A program made the position numbers and the translations under genes. Below, one piece after another: positions 51,278 to 61,261 of a stretch of 64,000 nucleotides of DNA. The stretch's first letter is position 1; each line of letters starts with the position of its first letter. The stretch comes from Chitinophaga eiseniae (GTDB taxonomy: Bacteria; Bacteroidota; Bacteroidia; Chitinophagales; Chitinophagaceae), in the NCBI RefSeq assembly GCF_900167135.1, contig NZ_FUWZ01000001.1, positions 620,001 to 684,000 on the forward strand. The letters run 5' to 3'. Below the pieces are notes generated by a model that saw only the letters and a list, made by a program, of their open reading frames with translations, had not been told where the DNA came from and ran no database searches.

Positions 51278-54200
51278 ATGCGAAGATCATTTCTTCTCAC
51301 CACGTTGCTTTTCTTATGCTGTTGCTTTGCTGCATGGGCGCAGGATAAAAAAGCTGTTACGGGAACCGTAAAAGATGAAAAAGGAACGCCTTTGCCGGGT
51401 GTAACGGTAAAGGAAAAAGGAACTGCCAACGGCGCCATGTCGGGTGCTGATGGTACCTTTAAAGTACAGGTGGCTTCCGACGCTACGCTGGTCCTCTCTT
51501 ACATCGGTTTTATGAATCAGGAGGTGCCGGTAAACGGGCAAACCACCCTGAGCATCGTCTTGAAAGAAGACAACAAAAATCTGAACGAAGTAGTGGTTAC
51601 CGCCATGGGTATGAAACGTGAACAACGTAAACTCGGCTATGCGGTAACAGAATTGAAAGGTGCGGATGTTGCCAAAACCAACTCCATCAACCCGGTATCC
51701 GCCCTGCAGGGTAAAGTTGCCGGTCTTGATATCTCCGCTGCTGCCGGCGGCCCTGCTGCAGCTCCCCGTATCGTATTGCGTGGCGCCAAATCACTGAACG
51801 GTAAAGATCAGCCGATCTTCATCGTGGATGGGGTGATCTTCGAAAACGATGAAAGCGCTGCTGACGTAAACTTCGGTAACGTACTGAAAAACCTCAACCC
51901 GGACGACTATGAGTCTGTAACCGTACTGAAAGGTGCTGCCGCTACAGCACTCTACGGCTCCCGCGCTATCAACGGCGCTATCCTCATTACCACCAAAAAA
52001 GGTAATGCAAGAAAAGGAATAGGCGTTACCGTTAGCCAGACGGCCCAGATCGAAAAAGTATACCGCGGCGCCATCGACCTGCAAAATGGTTACGGTCAGG
52101 GTATCGATGGTTCTTACGACAATACTGCCGGCGGTTACAGCTTCGGTCCTAAAATGGACGGCAGAATGGTACAGCTGCCAAACGGCACCAGCGTACCCTT
52201 TACACCTAAACCTAACAACGCTAAAGATCTTTACCAAACCGGTAAATACTTTAATACCAACGTGGCCATGGAAGGCGGTAACGACAAAGGAACTTTCCGT
52301 TTGTCTTACTCCCACCTGGACAACAACTCCGTTTCTCCGAACAACAGCTTCGGCAGAAACACTTTTGCTTTCCGTGGTTCTTCCCAGATCTCCAGAGTGC
52401 TGAGCGCAGATGCGGGCGTAACTTACGCTACCTCCAAAACACTGAACCCCGACCGTCAGGGTGGTGATTACACCAACTACAACATCGGCCGTAAATGGGT
52501 GTATGTGTTCCCGCGTAACTACGATCCTTCTATCTGGAGCAAGCCGGAAAACTACCTCGGACCCAACGGTGGCCGTGCTAACCTGAGCACCAACCCGGGC
52601 GCTGACTATTTCTATCAGCAGGCTTACAACAGCTGGACCCGTAAAGAATCGCTGATCACAGGTAATTTTGCCCTCACCGCGGTGGCCACCAACTGGCTGA
52701 AATTCATTGGTAAAGCCAACTTCAGCAGCGAACAATCTACTGATGAACGTAAAGAAGTGGGGACTTCTGATTTCTTCAAAGGTTCCGATGCTTTTTATTC
52801 CATTGCAGGGGTGAACAAATCCCAGTATACCTTCACCGGTATGGCGATCATCACGCCGAAACTCGGTAAAAAATTCGACGGTAGCCTGAACCTGGGTGGT
52901 GAAACCTGGAACAGCGGCATCGGCAGACAATACAACAATTACTCCGATGGCGGTTTGCGTATTCCGTTCTTGTACGATATCTCTAACAGTATCAACGCGC
53001 CGATCGTGAAGAATGATCCGTTGCTTCGCAAACGCATCAACTCACTGTTCTTCGCGGCCAGCCTGGCTTATAACAATGAACTGTTCCTGGATGTGACCGG
53101 CCGTAACGACTGGTCTTCTGCGCTGACTTATCCGAAAGGCAGCAACGGAAAAACCACTAACTCTTATTTCTATCCATCTGTAAGTGCTGCGTGGGAATTC
53201 ACCCAGACACTGAAAGAAGAAATGCCCTCCTGGATCAGCTATGGTAAGTTGCGTGCTTCCTATGCGATGGTAGGTGGTGACCTCGATCCTTATCAAATCA
53301 ATGTTGGCTATTATACCCCTAGCTTGTTCCAGGGCTCCGCTACCGGTAAAAATTTACCGCTGGTAAATATATATAATACAGACATCCTGCCGAATATGGC
53401 CCTGAAACCTTCCATCTCCAAAAGCTGGGAGCTGGGCGCCAATGTTCGCTTCTTCAACAACCGTCTGGGCTTTGACTTTGCCTGGTACCGCACCAATATC
53501 ACCAACCAGATCATCAATCTGCCTACACCGATTGAATCCGGTGTTACCTCCCGTTATATCAACGCCGGTAGCATGATCAACAGAGGTATTGAATTGTCCA
53601 TCAACGGTACGCCCATCCAGCATAAAAACTTCACCTGGGACGTAACCCTGAATGGTAGCCGCAACAAAAACAAAATCATCAGCCTTGCACCTGGCGTAGA
53701 CCAATTGCAACTGAACGAAGACCAGGGCGTAAAAGCCATTGCTTCTGTAGGCGGTAGCTATGGCAACCTGATTACTGACTACGGCTATACCCGCGACGCT
53801 AACGGTAAACCGATCATCTCCCTTGGCGGCAGCGACTTCCCTTACAAATTTGTACGTGGTGGTGCGGTAGTGGGTAATATCATGCCCGACTTCAACCTGG
53901 GCCTGCAGAATAGCTTCACCTACAAAAACTGGAACCTCGGTGTATTGATCCAGGCCCGTATCGGTGGTGACTTCTTCTCTGCTTCCCATCAATACGGTAC
54001 TGGTCGTGGTACTACTGCCAACACCATGTATGGTCGTGATTCCGAACACGGCGGTATCACCTTTACCGATGGTTCCGGTGTAACCCGCAATGACGGTATG
54101 ATCCCGGACGCGGTGTTCCAGAAAGGTACTACCATCTCCAAAGACGGCCAGAATATTGCGCTGGATGGTATGACCTACCAACAGGCATATGAAAAAGGAT

Positions 54201-54529
54201 ATGTATCCCCGCTGACGCCGTTCCAGTACTATGGTATGGTGGGCGACTGGGGTATCGGTATCCGCGAAGCTTCCGTATTCGACGCTTCTTATGTAGCATT
54301 GCGTGAAGTATCTCTCGGCTACTCCCTGCCTACAGACCTGGTACAACGCTGGAGACTGAACAGCCTGCGCGTATCACTCGTGGGCCGTAACCTGGGTTAC
54401 CTGTTCAACAATCTGCCTGATCACATCAACCCGGAAGCAGTACGTAACAACAAAACATCTGCTTTCTCCGAGTATGGCGCTGTACCGTTTGTCCGTAACA
54501 TGGGCCTGACTGTACAGGTAGGATTCTAA
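51278..54529 (+). CDS. SusC/RagA TonB-linked transporter, pair 4
   Basis: A 1083-residue SusC-type transporter with signal peptide ending AAWAQ, carboxypeptidase-D-like domain (GTVKDEKGTPLPGVTVKEKG), plug motif VTVLKGAAATALYGSRAINGAI and a barrel ending LTVQVGF. No STN domain is present. The 500-base upstream region holds a promoter match and a LacI-type palindrome. The SusD partner follows after 23 bases. The ligand cannot be predicted from the sequence; no degradative enzyme is encoded nearby. Confidence 0.95.
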   Translation: MRRSFLLTTLLFLCCCFAAWAQDKKAVTGTVKDEKGTPLPGVTVKEKGTANGAMSGADGTFKVQVASDATLVLSYIGFMNQEVPVNGQTTLSIVLKEDNKNLNEVVVTAMGMKREQRKLGYAVTELKGADVAKTNSINPVSALQGKVAGLDISAAAGGPAAAPRIVLRGAKSLNGKDQPIFIVDGVIFENDESAADVNFGNVLKNLNPDDYESVTVLKGAAATALYGSRAINGAILITTKKGNARKGIGVTVSQTAQIEKVYRGAIDLQNGYGQGIDGSYDNTAGGYSFGPKMDGRMVQLPNGTSVPFTPKPNNAKDLYQTGKYFNTNVAMEGGNDKGTFRLSYSHLDNNSVSPNNSFGRNTFAFRGSSQISRVLSADAGVTYATSKTLNPDRQGGDYTNYNIGRKWVYVFPRNYDPSIWSKPENYLGPNGGRANLSTNPGADYFYQQAYNSWTRKESLITGNFALTAVATNWLKFIGKANFSSEQSTDERKEVGTSDFFKGSDAFYSIAGVNKSQYTFTGMAIITPKLGKKFDGSLNLGGETWNSGIGRQYNNYSDGGLRIPFLYDISNSINAPIVKNDPLLRKRINSLFFAASLAYNNELFLDVTGRNDWSSALTYPKGSNGKTTNSYFYPSVSAAWEFTQTLKEEMPSWISYGKLRASYAMVGGDLDPYQINVGYYTPSLFQGSATGKNLPLVNIYNTDILPNMALKPSISKSWELGANVRFFNNRLGFDFAWYRTNITNQIINLPTPIESGVTSRYINAGSMINRGIELSINGTPIQHKNFTWDVTLNGSRNKNKIISLAPGVDQLQLNEDQGVKAIASVGGSYGNLITDYGYTRDANGKPIISLGGSDFPYKFVRGGAVVGNIMPDFNLGLQNSFTYKNWNLGVLIQARIGGDFFSASHQYGTGRGTTANTMYGRDSEHGGITFTDGSGVTRNDGMIPDAVFQKGTTISKDGQNIALDGMTYQQAYEKGYVSPLTPFQYYGMVGDWGIGIREASVFDASYVALREVSLGYSLPTDLVQRWRLNSLRVSLVGRNLGYLFNNLPDHINPEAVRNNKTSAFSEYGAVPFVRNMGLTVQVGF

Positions 54530-54552
54530 TAACCGTTTAACAACTGAACAAC

Positions 54553-56256
54553 ATGAAACATGTAAATAAATGGGGATTGGGCGTAGCAGTAGCTGGTATG
54601 ATGCTGACCGCCTGTACCAAAAACTTTGAAGATCTCAACCAAAACCCGCAGGTAAGTGAAGACGTACCACCGGAAATGTTGATCACCCAGTCTGAAAAAG
54701 GCATTGTAGACCGCGATTTTGACTGGTTCTACGACGCTTATACCTACCAGCTGCAATGGATGCAGTTTGGTGTGGCCGCTCCGGGATCGTCTCCCACCGG
54801 CCTTTTCAGTCCGACTAACACGAACGACTTCTATAACGCTTTTTATAAAGGCATCGGCCGCAACCTCGTGGAAATGGAAGCGGTAGTGTCCAGGAAACCG
54901 GAAGCAGAACGGGCACAGTATGGCAACGTACTGGCGATTGCTAAAATCCTGAAGGTGTACAGCGCCTGGAGGGCTTCCGACGCTAATGGCAGCATGCCTT
55001 ATTCCAACGCGTTCCAGGCCCGTTCCGACGCTAACTTCACACCAACTTATGATACGCAGGAAAAACTGTTCCCTATGTGGGATACGGAGCTGAAAGCCGC
55101 CATCACCACCCTGCAGAGCGGTCTCTCCGGACAGGCTTCTCCGGGTAACGCTGAGATCTTTTACTCCGGCGACATCGCCAAATGGGTAAAAGCAGCCAAC
55201 GTGCTGCGTATCAAACTGGCCATGCGCCAGCTGAAAAGGACACCGGATAAGGCTACCGCTATCATTAAAGATGCAATGGCAGTTAAAGACGGTCTCTTTG
55301 TAAACAACGCCGACGAATGGAAGTTCCTGTCTGCTGATGCGAGCTTTGCCCGCGCCGGTAACTGGGCAATGGACAATAATCCGCTGTCTGCCAGCAAAAA
55401 CATGCTGGACTACATGTACAATAACAACGATCCCCGTCTGGGCATCTTTTATGAGAAAAACAGCTACACCAAAGAACTGGTGGACAGCCTCATCAAAGGC
55501 GGCGCCTTCCCGGCTTCCGCCCAGTACAACGAACGCCGTTATTTCGGCCTGCCTGCCAGCCCCGACAGGAGAAGCGTAAAAGCTGACTCTGTGATCTTTA
55601 ACGTAAAACGTTATAAGATGACCTTCAACGGGAAGGAAGTCACCCGCACCGTAGATACTGTGTCTGCCGTGCAACGCCGCCTGTTTGACCTGGATGCGGA
55701 AAACGGTAACAATAACGGTGCACGCTATACGCAGCCTATCCTGAGCTACGCTGAACAGTGCTTCATGCTGGCTGAACTGGCGGTAAGAGGTATCATTACC
55801 GGTACTGCGGAAACCTACTATAAAAACGGTGTGGAAGCTTCTATCAAAGCTTATGACGATATGGGCCGCGAAGCAAAGATCCGCGACTACGCGCCGCTGG
55901 ATGCTGCTGCCATCGCTGCCTACCTGGATAAACCAAATGTTGCCTTTACCGGCGCTAACGATGTGCTGCTGGAAAAAATCAACATCCAGAACTTCCTGAA
56001 CCTGTTCAAATCTCCCTGGGAAGCATGGGGCGCCTGGAAAAGAGCTGGTATCCCCAAAGTAGGCGGTATCCTGCCTTTTGAACCCATGCAGGTGGCTGGC
56101 CAGAATGTGGTAATCCCCCGTCGCTGGATGCTCCCGCAGCCAACCATCGCCAACCAGACCAACTGGAGAAACGCCATCACCGAAATGCAGCAAACCGGTG
56201 AATACGGCAACGCGGACAACGATTTCACCGGCCGCGTATGGTGGGATAAAAAATAG
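54553..56256 (+). CDS. SusD-like outer-membrane lipoprotein, pair 4
   Basis: A 567-residue SusD-like_2 lipoprotein; lipidation site in LTACTKNFEDLNQNP. Typical blocks are ILKVYSAWRASDANGSMPY, WVKAANVLRIKLAMRQLKR, LSYAEQCFMLAELAVRG, NFLNLFKSPWEAWGAWKRAGIP and the VWWDKK end. It is the longest of the four SusD-like proteins here. It pairs with SusC 4 and is followed by a perfect bidirectional terminator. Confidence 0.94.
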   Translation: MKHVNKWGLGVAVAGMMLTACTKNFEDLNQNPQVSEDVPPEMLITQSEKGIVDRDFDWFYDAYTYQLQWMQFGVAAPGSSPTGLFSPTNTNDFYNAFYKGIGRNLVEMEAVVSRKPEAERAQYGNVLAIAKILKVYSAWRASDANGSMPYSNAFQARSDANFTPTYDTQEKLFPMWDTELKAAITTLQSGLSGQASPGNAEIFYSGDIAKWVKAANVLRIKLAMRQLKRTPDKATAIIKDAMAVKDGLFVNNADEWKFLSADASFARAGNWAMDNNPLSASKNMLDYMYNNNDPRLGIFYEKNSYTKELVDSLIKGGAFPASAQYNERRYFGLPASPDRRSVKADSVIFNVKRYKMTFNGKEVTRTVDTVSAVQRRLFDLDAENGNNNGARYTQPILSYAEQCFMLAELAVRGIITGTAETYYKNGVEASIKAYDDMGREAKIRDYAPLDAAAIAAYLDKPNVAFTGANDVLLEKINIQNFLNLFKSPWEAWGAWKRAGIPKVGGILPFEPMQVAGQNVVIPRRWMLPQPTIANQTNWRNAITEMQQTGEYGNADNDFTGRVWWDKK

Positions 56257-56300
56257 CTTGATAACAAATTCGCATTCATAGCAGCCTTTGCTGAATACAT

Positions 56301-56338
56301 AAAAGCGGCTGTTCCCCGGGGAACAGCCGCTTTTTTTA
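56301..56338. terminator. Bidirectional terminator after SusC/SusD pair 4
   Basis: GCGGCTGTTCCCC and GGGGAACAGCCGC form a perfect 13-bp stem (56305-56330) with a run of A before and seven T after. It serves pair 4 on + and the decayed regulator on -. Confidence 0.92.
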
Positions 56339-56347
56339 TCTCCCCCC

Positions 56348-56797
56348 TCAAAAAGAATTATAACCCCAACTCCAAATTGGCATTAACTTCGTATTGACCA
56401 GCCTGTCCTGCAACACATCGCTGATATACTTCTTACCCCTGAAAATTTTCTGAATGGCAGATTTAAACTCTTCCGGCGGCGCGTTTTTGGACAGGTAGCC
56501 ATCCGCCCCTGCTTTCAGGTACTCCGGCGCGTGCAGGGCTTCATTGCAGCTGGAAAAGATGAGGATGGCCGTTTGAGCCTGCCGCAGCTTCACGGCCGGC
56601 ACCATCAGGATGGTATCGCCCCCCCGGAATATGGATGTCCGGCAGCAGCATGTCAAGTAGCTCCTTCTCCGGTTTTTTGATGGCTTCGTCAAATGTTTCT
56701 GTTTCCGCAATGTCGGCGTGAGGGAAAAGTTCCCGGATCATCAGGATAGCGCCCATCCGGACTACGCTTGGTCTTCGGCGATAAGGAATGATGGCAT
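56348..56797 (-). pseudogene. Frameshifted and truncated NarL-type response regulator
   Basis: Pieces of a receiver domain appear in different frames. The start MPSFLIAEDQA (from ATG 56797) is in one frame and runs into TAG. VVRMGAILMIREL to PDIHIPGG, with the phospho-acceptor aspartate, is in a second frame. DTILMVPAVKLRQ to LKAGADGYLSKNAPPEEFKSAIQKI, with the conserved lysine, continues in a third. The second shift falls in a run of seven G (seven C on +, near 56620); six G would restore the frame. The LuxR-type DNA-binding domain that should follow is missing, so even a corrected gene could not act as a transcription factor. The 364 bases up to mutS hold no gene I can support. Confidence 0.8.
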
Positions 56798-57161
56798 GGC
56801 AAATAGGTATGGTCAGGACAAATGTGCTATTCTTTTTTGATACTGTCTGTAGTAATATTTCTACAACGGCCATATTATTATGACGGTGACTTTGAAGAAC
56901 TACTACGAACGCTGTGCAGATGAAGCGGTAAATTGTCATTTGCAAAAATCACTATCCATCATACTGTTATTCAAATAAAGCATGACGGATAGTAAAGTTG
57001 CTATATGGTTACCATCCGGCGCAAGCCGTATGTGTAACGTTAACCCAAATTTGGCAAGCATAGGACCAGATATGGCAGCACCGGGGTGGTAGCCGGATGC
57101 TGCTACTATCACTTATCAGATATAAAAGCGGCTGGCTGTGTCCACAGTTCAGCATTATCTT

Positions 57162-59771
57162 TTAATTGATCATCTCTTTAATCTCGCTTAGTTTGAGCAA
57201 AGCTTCTACAGGAGTCAGCCTGTTGATGTCAACAGTGCCCAGTTTCTCCCGTATCTGCTGGAATGTGTCACTGTGTGCGTCAAAAATATTGAGCTGCAAT
57301 TTTTGCGTGGGCGTCGTGATATTTTTGATGTTCTTCTGCAAGGGCGTATCAATATGTTTTTCTTCCAGGTTCGCCAGTACTTCATTGGCACGGTTGATCA
57401 GTTCCGGCGGCATACCGGCCATACGGGCCACATGGATACCGAAGCTGTGGCGGCTGCCACCCGGCGCCAGCTTACGCAGGAAGATGATTTTGTTGCCCGA
57501 CTCCATATTGGTGATATGGAAGTTTTTCACCCGGGTATGTTTGTTCTCCAGCTCATTGAGTTCATGATAGTGCGTGGCAAACAGTGTCTTCGGGCGGTGA
57601 TCGGTCATATCATGCAGGTACTCCACAATGCTCCATGCGATGGAGATGCCGTCGTAGGTACTGGTGCCACGGCCGATTTCATCCAGTATCACCAGGCTGC
57701 GTGGCGTAATGGTGTTAATAATGCTGGCGGTTTCGTTCATCTCCACCATAAAGGTAGATTCTCCACCGCTCAGGTTATCGGAGGCGCCTACACGCGTGAA
57801 TATTTTGTCGGTCAGCCCGATCTCGGCGCTGGTGGCGGGTACGAAGCTGCCCATGTGCGCCATTAGGGTGATGAGTGCGGTCTGCCGGAGCAGCGCTGAT
57901 TTACCGCTCATGTTGGGTCCGGTCAGGATGATGATCTGCTGATCGTCTTTATTGAGCTGGATATCGTTGGCCACGTAGGTTTCGCCGGCAGGCAGGCCCC
58001 TTTCTATCACCGGGTGACGGCCTTCGCGGATGTCGAGCTGGTAGCCATCAGTGATGACAGGCCGGCGGTATTTATATTGTAATGCATTGTTGGCGAAGCA
58101 GAGGAGGCAGTCGAGCTGCGCAAACACCTGTGCATCCTGCTGTACCGGTTCTATAAAAGGTTGCAGCGCCGCGAGCAGTTCGTCGAACAGCCGTGTTTCC
58201 AGCGTCAGTATTTTGTCTTCTGCGCCTACTATTTTTTCTTCGTACTCCTTCAGTTCCGGTGTAATATAACGTTCGGCGTTGGCCAGCGTTTGTTTACGTA
58301 TCCAGGTGTCGGGCACTTTATTTTTGTGGGTGTTGGTTACCTCCAGGTAATAGCCGAAAACGTTGTTGAAGGCTATTTTCAGGGAAGGAATACCGGTGGC
58401 TTCCGACTCTTTCTGTTGTATCTGCAGGAGGTAGTCTTTGCCTTTGGTGGCGATGCCACGCAGGTCGTCCAGTTCTTTGTTGACGCCATCGCGGATAACG
58501 CCGCCCTTGTTGACCAGCACCGGTGGGTTTTCCATCACTTCGTTGAGTATCCTGGTGAGGATAGGGGCGCAAGCATCCAGTTTTTCGTTGAGTCGTAACA
58601 GGTAGTCATTGCCGCTTTGTCCCAGCAGTTCCTGTACGGCCTGTACCTGTTCGAGGGAACGGGCGAGCTGCATTACTTCACGCGGGTTGATTTTACGCAG
58701 CGGGATCTTGGATACCAGTCTTTCCAGGTCGCCGGTGAGTTTGAGATGATGCACCAGTTGCTGGGCCAGTTCGGTTTCTTTGATGAAATAGGTGAGCGTG
58801 TCCAGGCGCTGGTTGATCTGGGCGATGTCCCGCAGGGGGAATACCAGCCAGCGTTTGAGCAGGCGGCCGCCCATAGGGGTAACGGTGTTGTCCAGCACTT
58901 TAAGCAGGGTATGACCGTTTTCTACGCTGCTATGCAGCAGTTCCAGGTTACGCACGGTGAAGCGGTCCATCCAGAGGAAGTCGTCCTGGCTGATGCGCTG
59001 TATGCGGGTGATATGTTGCAGGTGCGGATGTTCGGTGTCTTTCAGGTAGTGCATGGTGGCGCCGGCCGCGATGATGGCGGCATCCATGCCTTCCACGCCA
59101 AATCCTTTGAGGGAGTGGGTCTGGAAGTGTTTCAGCAGAATGTCTTCTGCGTAACTGGTGGTAAAGATCCACTCGTCGAGGTTATAGGTATAAAAGCGGC
59201 TGCCGAAAGTGGCTTTGAAATGTTTCTGTTGCTGACGGGCAAACACCACTTCTGCCGGGCGGAAGCTCTGCAGGAGCTTGTCCACATACTCAGTGCTGCC
59301 TTCGGCGACGATGAATTCGCCGGTGGAAATATCGAGAAAAGAGACGCCTGTAATGTCTTTGCCGAAGTGAACGGCCGCCAGGAAGTTGTTGCTGGCGTTC
59401 TCCAGGAGCTTGTCATTTACGGCTACGCCGGGCGTTACCATTTCGGTCACCCCGCGTTTTACAATGCCTTTAACGGTTTTAGGGTCTTCCAGCTGATCGC
59501 AGACGGCTACACGGTGACCGGCTTTCACCAGTTTGTGCAGATAGGTGTCCAGCGAGTGGTGGGGGAAACCTGCGAGGTCAACGTAAGAAGCAGATCCATT
59601 GGCTCTTTTGGTTAACACAATGCCCAGTACCCTTGAGGCAATCACTGCGTCTTCGTTGAAGGTCTCGTAAAAGTCGCCCACGCGGAATAATAGTACTGCA
59701 TCCGGGTATTTGTCTTTGATAGCCTTATGCTGTAGCATCAGTGGCGTTTCTTCTGATTTACTTTTTGCCAT
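57162..59771 (-). CDS. mutS: DNA mismatch repair protein MutS
   Basis: An 869-residue MutS of normal length. The mismatch-reading motif F34-Y-E36 in RVGDFYETF is present, as are the ATPase motifs: Walker A GPNMSGKSA near residue 616, the DEIGRGTSTYDG Walker B/signature region, and FATHYHEL. It recognises mismatches and small loops after replication. The start codon is 46 bases from the divergent methyltransferase gene. A complete mutS suggests that the short tandem repeats and homopolymer runs in this window are under normal mismatch control. Confidence 0.97.
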   Translation of the reverse strand: MAKSKSEETPLMLQHKAIKDKYPDAVLLFRVGDFYETFNEDAVIASRVLGIVLTKRANGSASYVDLAGFPHHSLDTYLHKLVKAGHRVAVCDQLEDPKTVKGIVKRGVTEMVTPGVAVNDKLLENASNNFLAAVHFGKDITGVSFLDISTGEFIVAEGSTEYVDKLLQSFRPAEVVFARQQQKHFKATFGSRFYTYNLDEWIFTTSYAEDILLKHFQTHSLKGFGVEGMDAAIIAAGATMHYLKDTEHPHLQHITRIQRISQDDFLWMDRFTVRNLELLHSSVENGHTLLKVLDNTVTPMGGRLLKRWLVFPLRDIAQINQRLDTLTYFIKETELAQQLVHHLKLTGDLERLVSKIPLRKINPREVMQLARSLEQVQAVQELLGQSGNDYLLRLNEKLDACAPILTRILNEVMENPPVLVNKGGVIRDGVNKELDDLRGIATKGKDYLLQIQQKESEATGIPSLKIAFNNVFGYYLEVTNTHKNKVPDTWIRKQTLANAERYITPELKEYEEKIVGAEDKILTLETRLFDELLAALQPFIEPVQQDAQVFAQLDCLLCFANNALQYKYRRPVITDGYQLDIREGRHPVIERGLPAGETYVANDIQLNKDDQQIIILTGPNMSGKSALLRQTALITLMAHMGSFVPATSAEIGLTDKIFTRVGASDNLSGGESTFMVEMNETASIINTITPRSLVILDEIGRGTSTYDGISIAWSIVEYLHDMTDHRPKTLFATHYHELNELENKHTRVKNFHITNMESGNKIIFLRKLAPGGSRHSFGIHVARMAGMPPELINRANEVLANLEEKHIDTPLQKNIKNITTPTQKLQLNIFDAHSDTFQQIREKLGTVDINRLTPVEALLKLSEIKEMIN

Positions 59772-59803
59772 GGCGCAAATATATAAAACTCATCCGATCC
59801 GGT

Positions 59804-59811
59804 TATCTTTG
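59804..59811 (+). promoter_or_regulatory. -7 element of the SpoU-type methyltransferase gene
   Basis: TATCTTTG matches TAnnTTTG and lies 6 bases before the start codon at 59818, implying a nearly leaderless mRNA. No -33 TTTG is found at the usual distance. Confidence 0.5.
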
Positions 59812-59817
59812 CAGATC

Positions 59818-60360
59818 ATGAGAAAGTTAAGCATGGATGAACTGGGCCGTAAAACGGTGGACGAGTTCAAGGCAGCAGATAAGACGCCCGTGGTACTGGT
59901 ACTGGACAATGTACGCAGTATGCACAATGTGGGATCGGTTTTCCGAACGGCAGACGCGTTCCTGTTACAGGGCATCGTATTGTGTGGCTATACGCCGGTG
60001 CCGCCGCACCGCGATATTAACAAAACAGCCCTCGGTGCTACCGAAACGGTGGACTGGCAATACTTCCCTACTACCATGGAGGCCGTGGAGGCCCTGAAAA
60101 ACGCCGGATACCGCATCATGACCATTGAACAGGCCGCCGGCAGCGTGATGCTCGACGCTTTTGTGCCTCCCGCCAGTCAGCCACTGGCACTTGTATTCGG
60201 CAACGAGGTGAGCGGCGTGGACGCCGGGGTAATGAAAATAGCTGACGGCTGTATCGAAATACCCCAGTCAGGCATGAAACACTCCCTGAATATTTCCGTT
60301 AGCACCGGTATTGTAGTTTGGGATATCTTTGTAAAACTGAAAGCCGCCGCCGGCCGCTAA
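59818..60360 (+). CDS. SpoU/TrmH-family RNA 2'-O-methyltransferase
   Basis: A 180-residue SPOUT-fold methyltransferase. The three motifs are visible: NVRSMHNVGSVFRTADAF, LVFGNEVSGVD and IPQSGMKHSLNISVSTGIV, which build the trefoil knot for SAM. It methylates a ribose in tRNA or rRNA; the exact target cannot be read from the sequence. The ATG at 59818 is chosen because a longer frame would cross the mutS start and the promoter element. Confidence 0.92.
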   Translation: MRKLSMDELGRKTVDEFKAADKTPVVLVLDNVRSMHNVGSVFRTADAFLLQGIVLCGYTPVPPHRDINKTALGATETVDWQYFPTTMEAVEALKNAGYRIMTIEQAAGSVMLDAFVPPASQPLALVFGNEVSGVDAGVMKIADGCIEIPQSGMKHSLNISVSTGIVVWDIFVKLKAAAGR

Positions 60361-60397
60361 GTTTATATTTAAGAGCTGTTAGCTCAACTGTTTACAT

Positions 60398-61261
60398 ATG
60401 ATTACTACTATTAACAAGTATCTGTCGCTGGTAAAGTTCAGTCACACCATCTTTGCCATGCCGTTTGCATTGACCGGTTATTTTATGGCTACCACCAAAG
60501 GGGGAGGCAGTTTTAGCTGGACAACCTTCGGGCTGGTGGTGCTGTGCATGGTATTTGCCCGCAGCGCCGCCATGGCGTTCAACCGCTGGCTGGACATGGA
60601 CATTGACAAACTGAACCCCAGGACGGCCAAAAGGGAGATCCCGGCAGGCATTATCTCCCCGCAGAATGCCATGTTTTTCATCCTGATCAATGTGATGTTG
60701 TTTATCCTCACCACCTGGTTCATCAACCGTGTCTGTTTTTTCCTGTCGCCCATCGCGCTGTTGGTGGTACTGGGATATAGCTATACCAAACGTTTTACGG
60801 CCCTGTGCCATATGGTGCTGGGCGTAGGGCTGTCGCTGGCGCCGATAGGGGCGTACCTGGCGGTGACAGGCGAGTTTGCCCTGCTGCCGGTGCTGGTATC
60901 TGTGCTGGTGCTGTGCTGGGTATCCGGTTTTGACATTATCTATTCGCTGCAGGACGAAGATTTCGACAAGTCCCAACGGTTGAACTCCATTCCGGCATGG
61001 CTGGGCCTCACCGGCGCGCTGCGTTTTTCCGAATTGCTGCATGTGATATCCGCGGCGCTGGTGATCACCATCGGCATATACGGACATTATCACTGGCTGT
61101 TCTGGATAGGCGCCGCTGTGTTCATCGCCATGCTCATATCCCAGCACCTGCTGGTAAAACCACATGACCTCAGCAAGGTCAATGTGATGTTTATGACTAC
61201 CAATGGTATTGCCAGCGTAGTGTTTGCCGTTTTTGTGATTGCAGACATGCTGATCATTTAG
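60398..61261 (+). CDS. UbiA-family prenyltransferase (4-hydroxybenzoate polyprenyltransferase-like)
   Basis: A 287-residue integral membrane prenyltransferase with about eight helices. The first Asp-rich motif is N62-R-W-L-D66-M-D-I-D70, and the second is DEDFDKSQRLNSIP (about 186-199). Enzymes of this type attach a polyprenyl chain to an aromatic acid; in Bacteroidota, which use menaquinone, the gene is usually linked to the futalosine-type menaquinone route (MqnP) despite its 4-hydroxybenzoate name. The gene stands alone between the methyltransferase and a large hairpin repeat. Confidence 0.88.
   Translation: MITTINKYLSLVKFSHTIFAMPFALTGYFMATTKGGGSFSWTTFGLVVLCMVFARSAAMAFNRWLDMDIDKLNPRTAKREIPAGIISPQNAMFFILINVMLFILTTWFINRVCFFLSPIALLVVLGYSYTKRFTALCHMVLGVGLSLAPIGAYLAVTGEFALLPVLVSVLVLCWVSGFDIIYSLQDEDFDKSQRLNSIPAWLGLTGALRFSELLHVISAALVITIGIYGHYHWLFWIGAAVFIAMLISQHLLVKPHDLSKVNVMFMTTNGIASVVFAVFVIADMLII

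Noticed and set aside
54526..56193. 555-codon frame on - opposite SusD 4
   Set aside because: Antisense shadow of a clear SusD gene without any motif of its own.
56348..56797. Split response regulator considered as programmed frameshifting
   Set aside because: Two separate shifts would be required and the DNA-binding domain is missing in every frame, so decay is the simpler reading.
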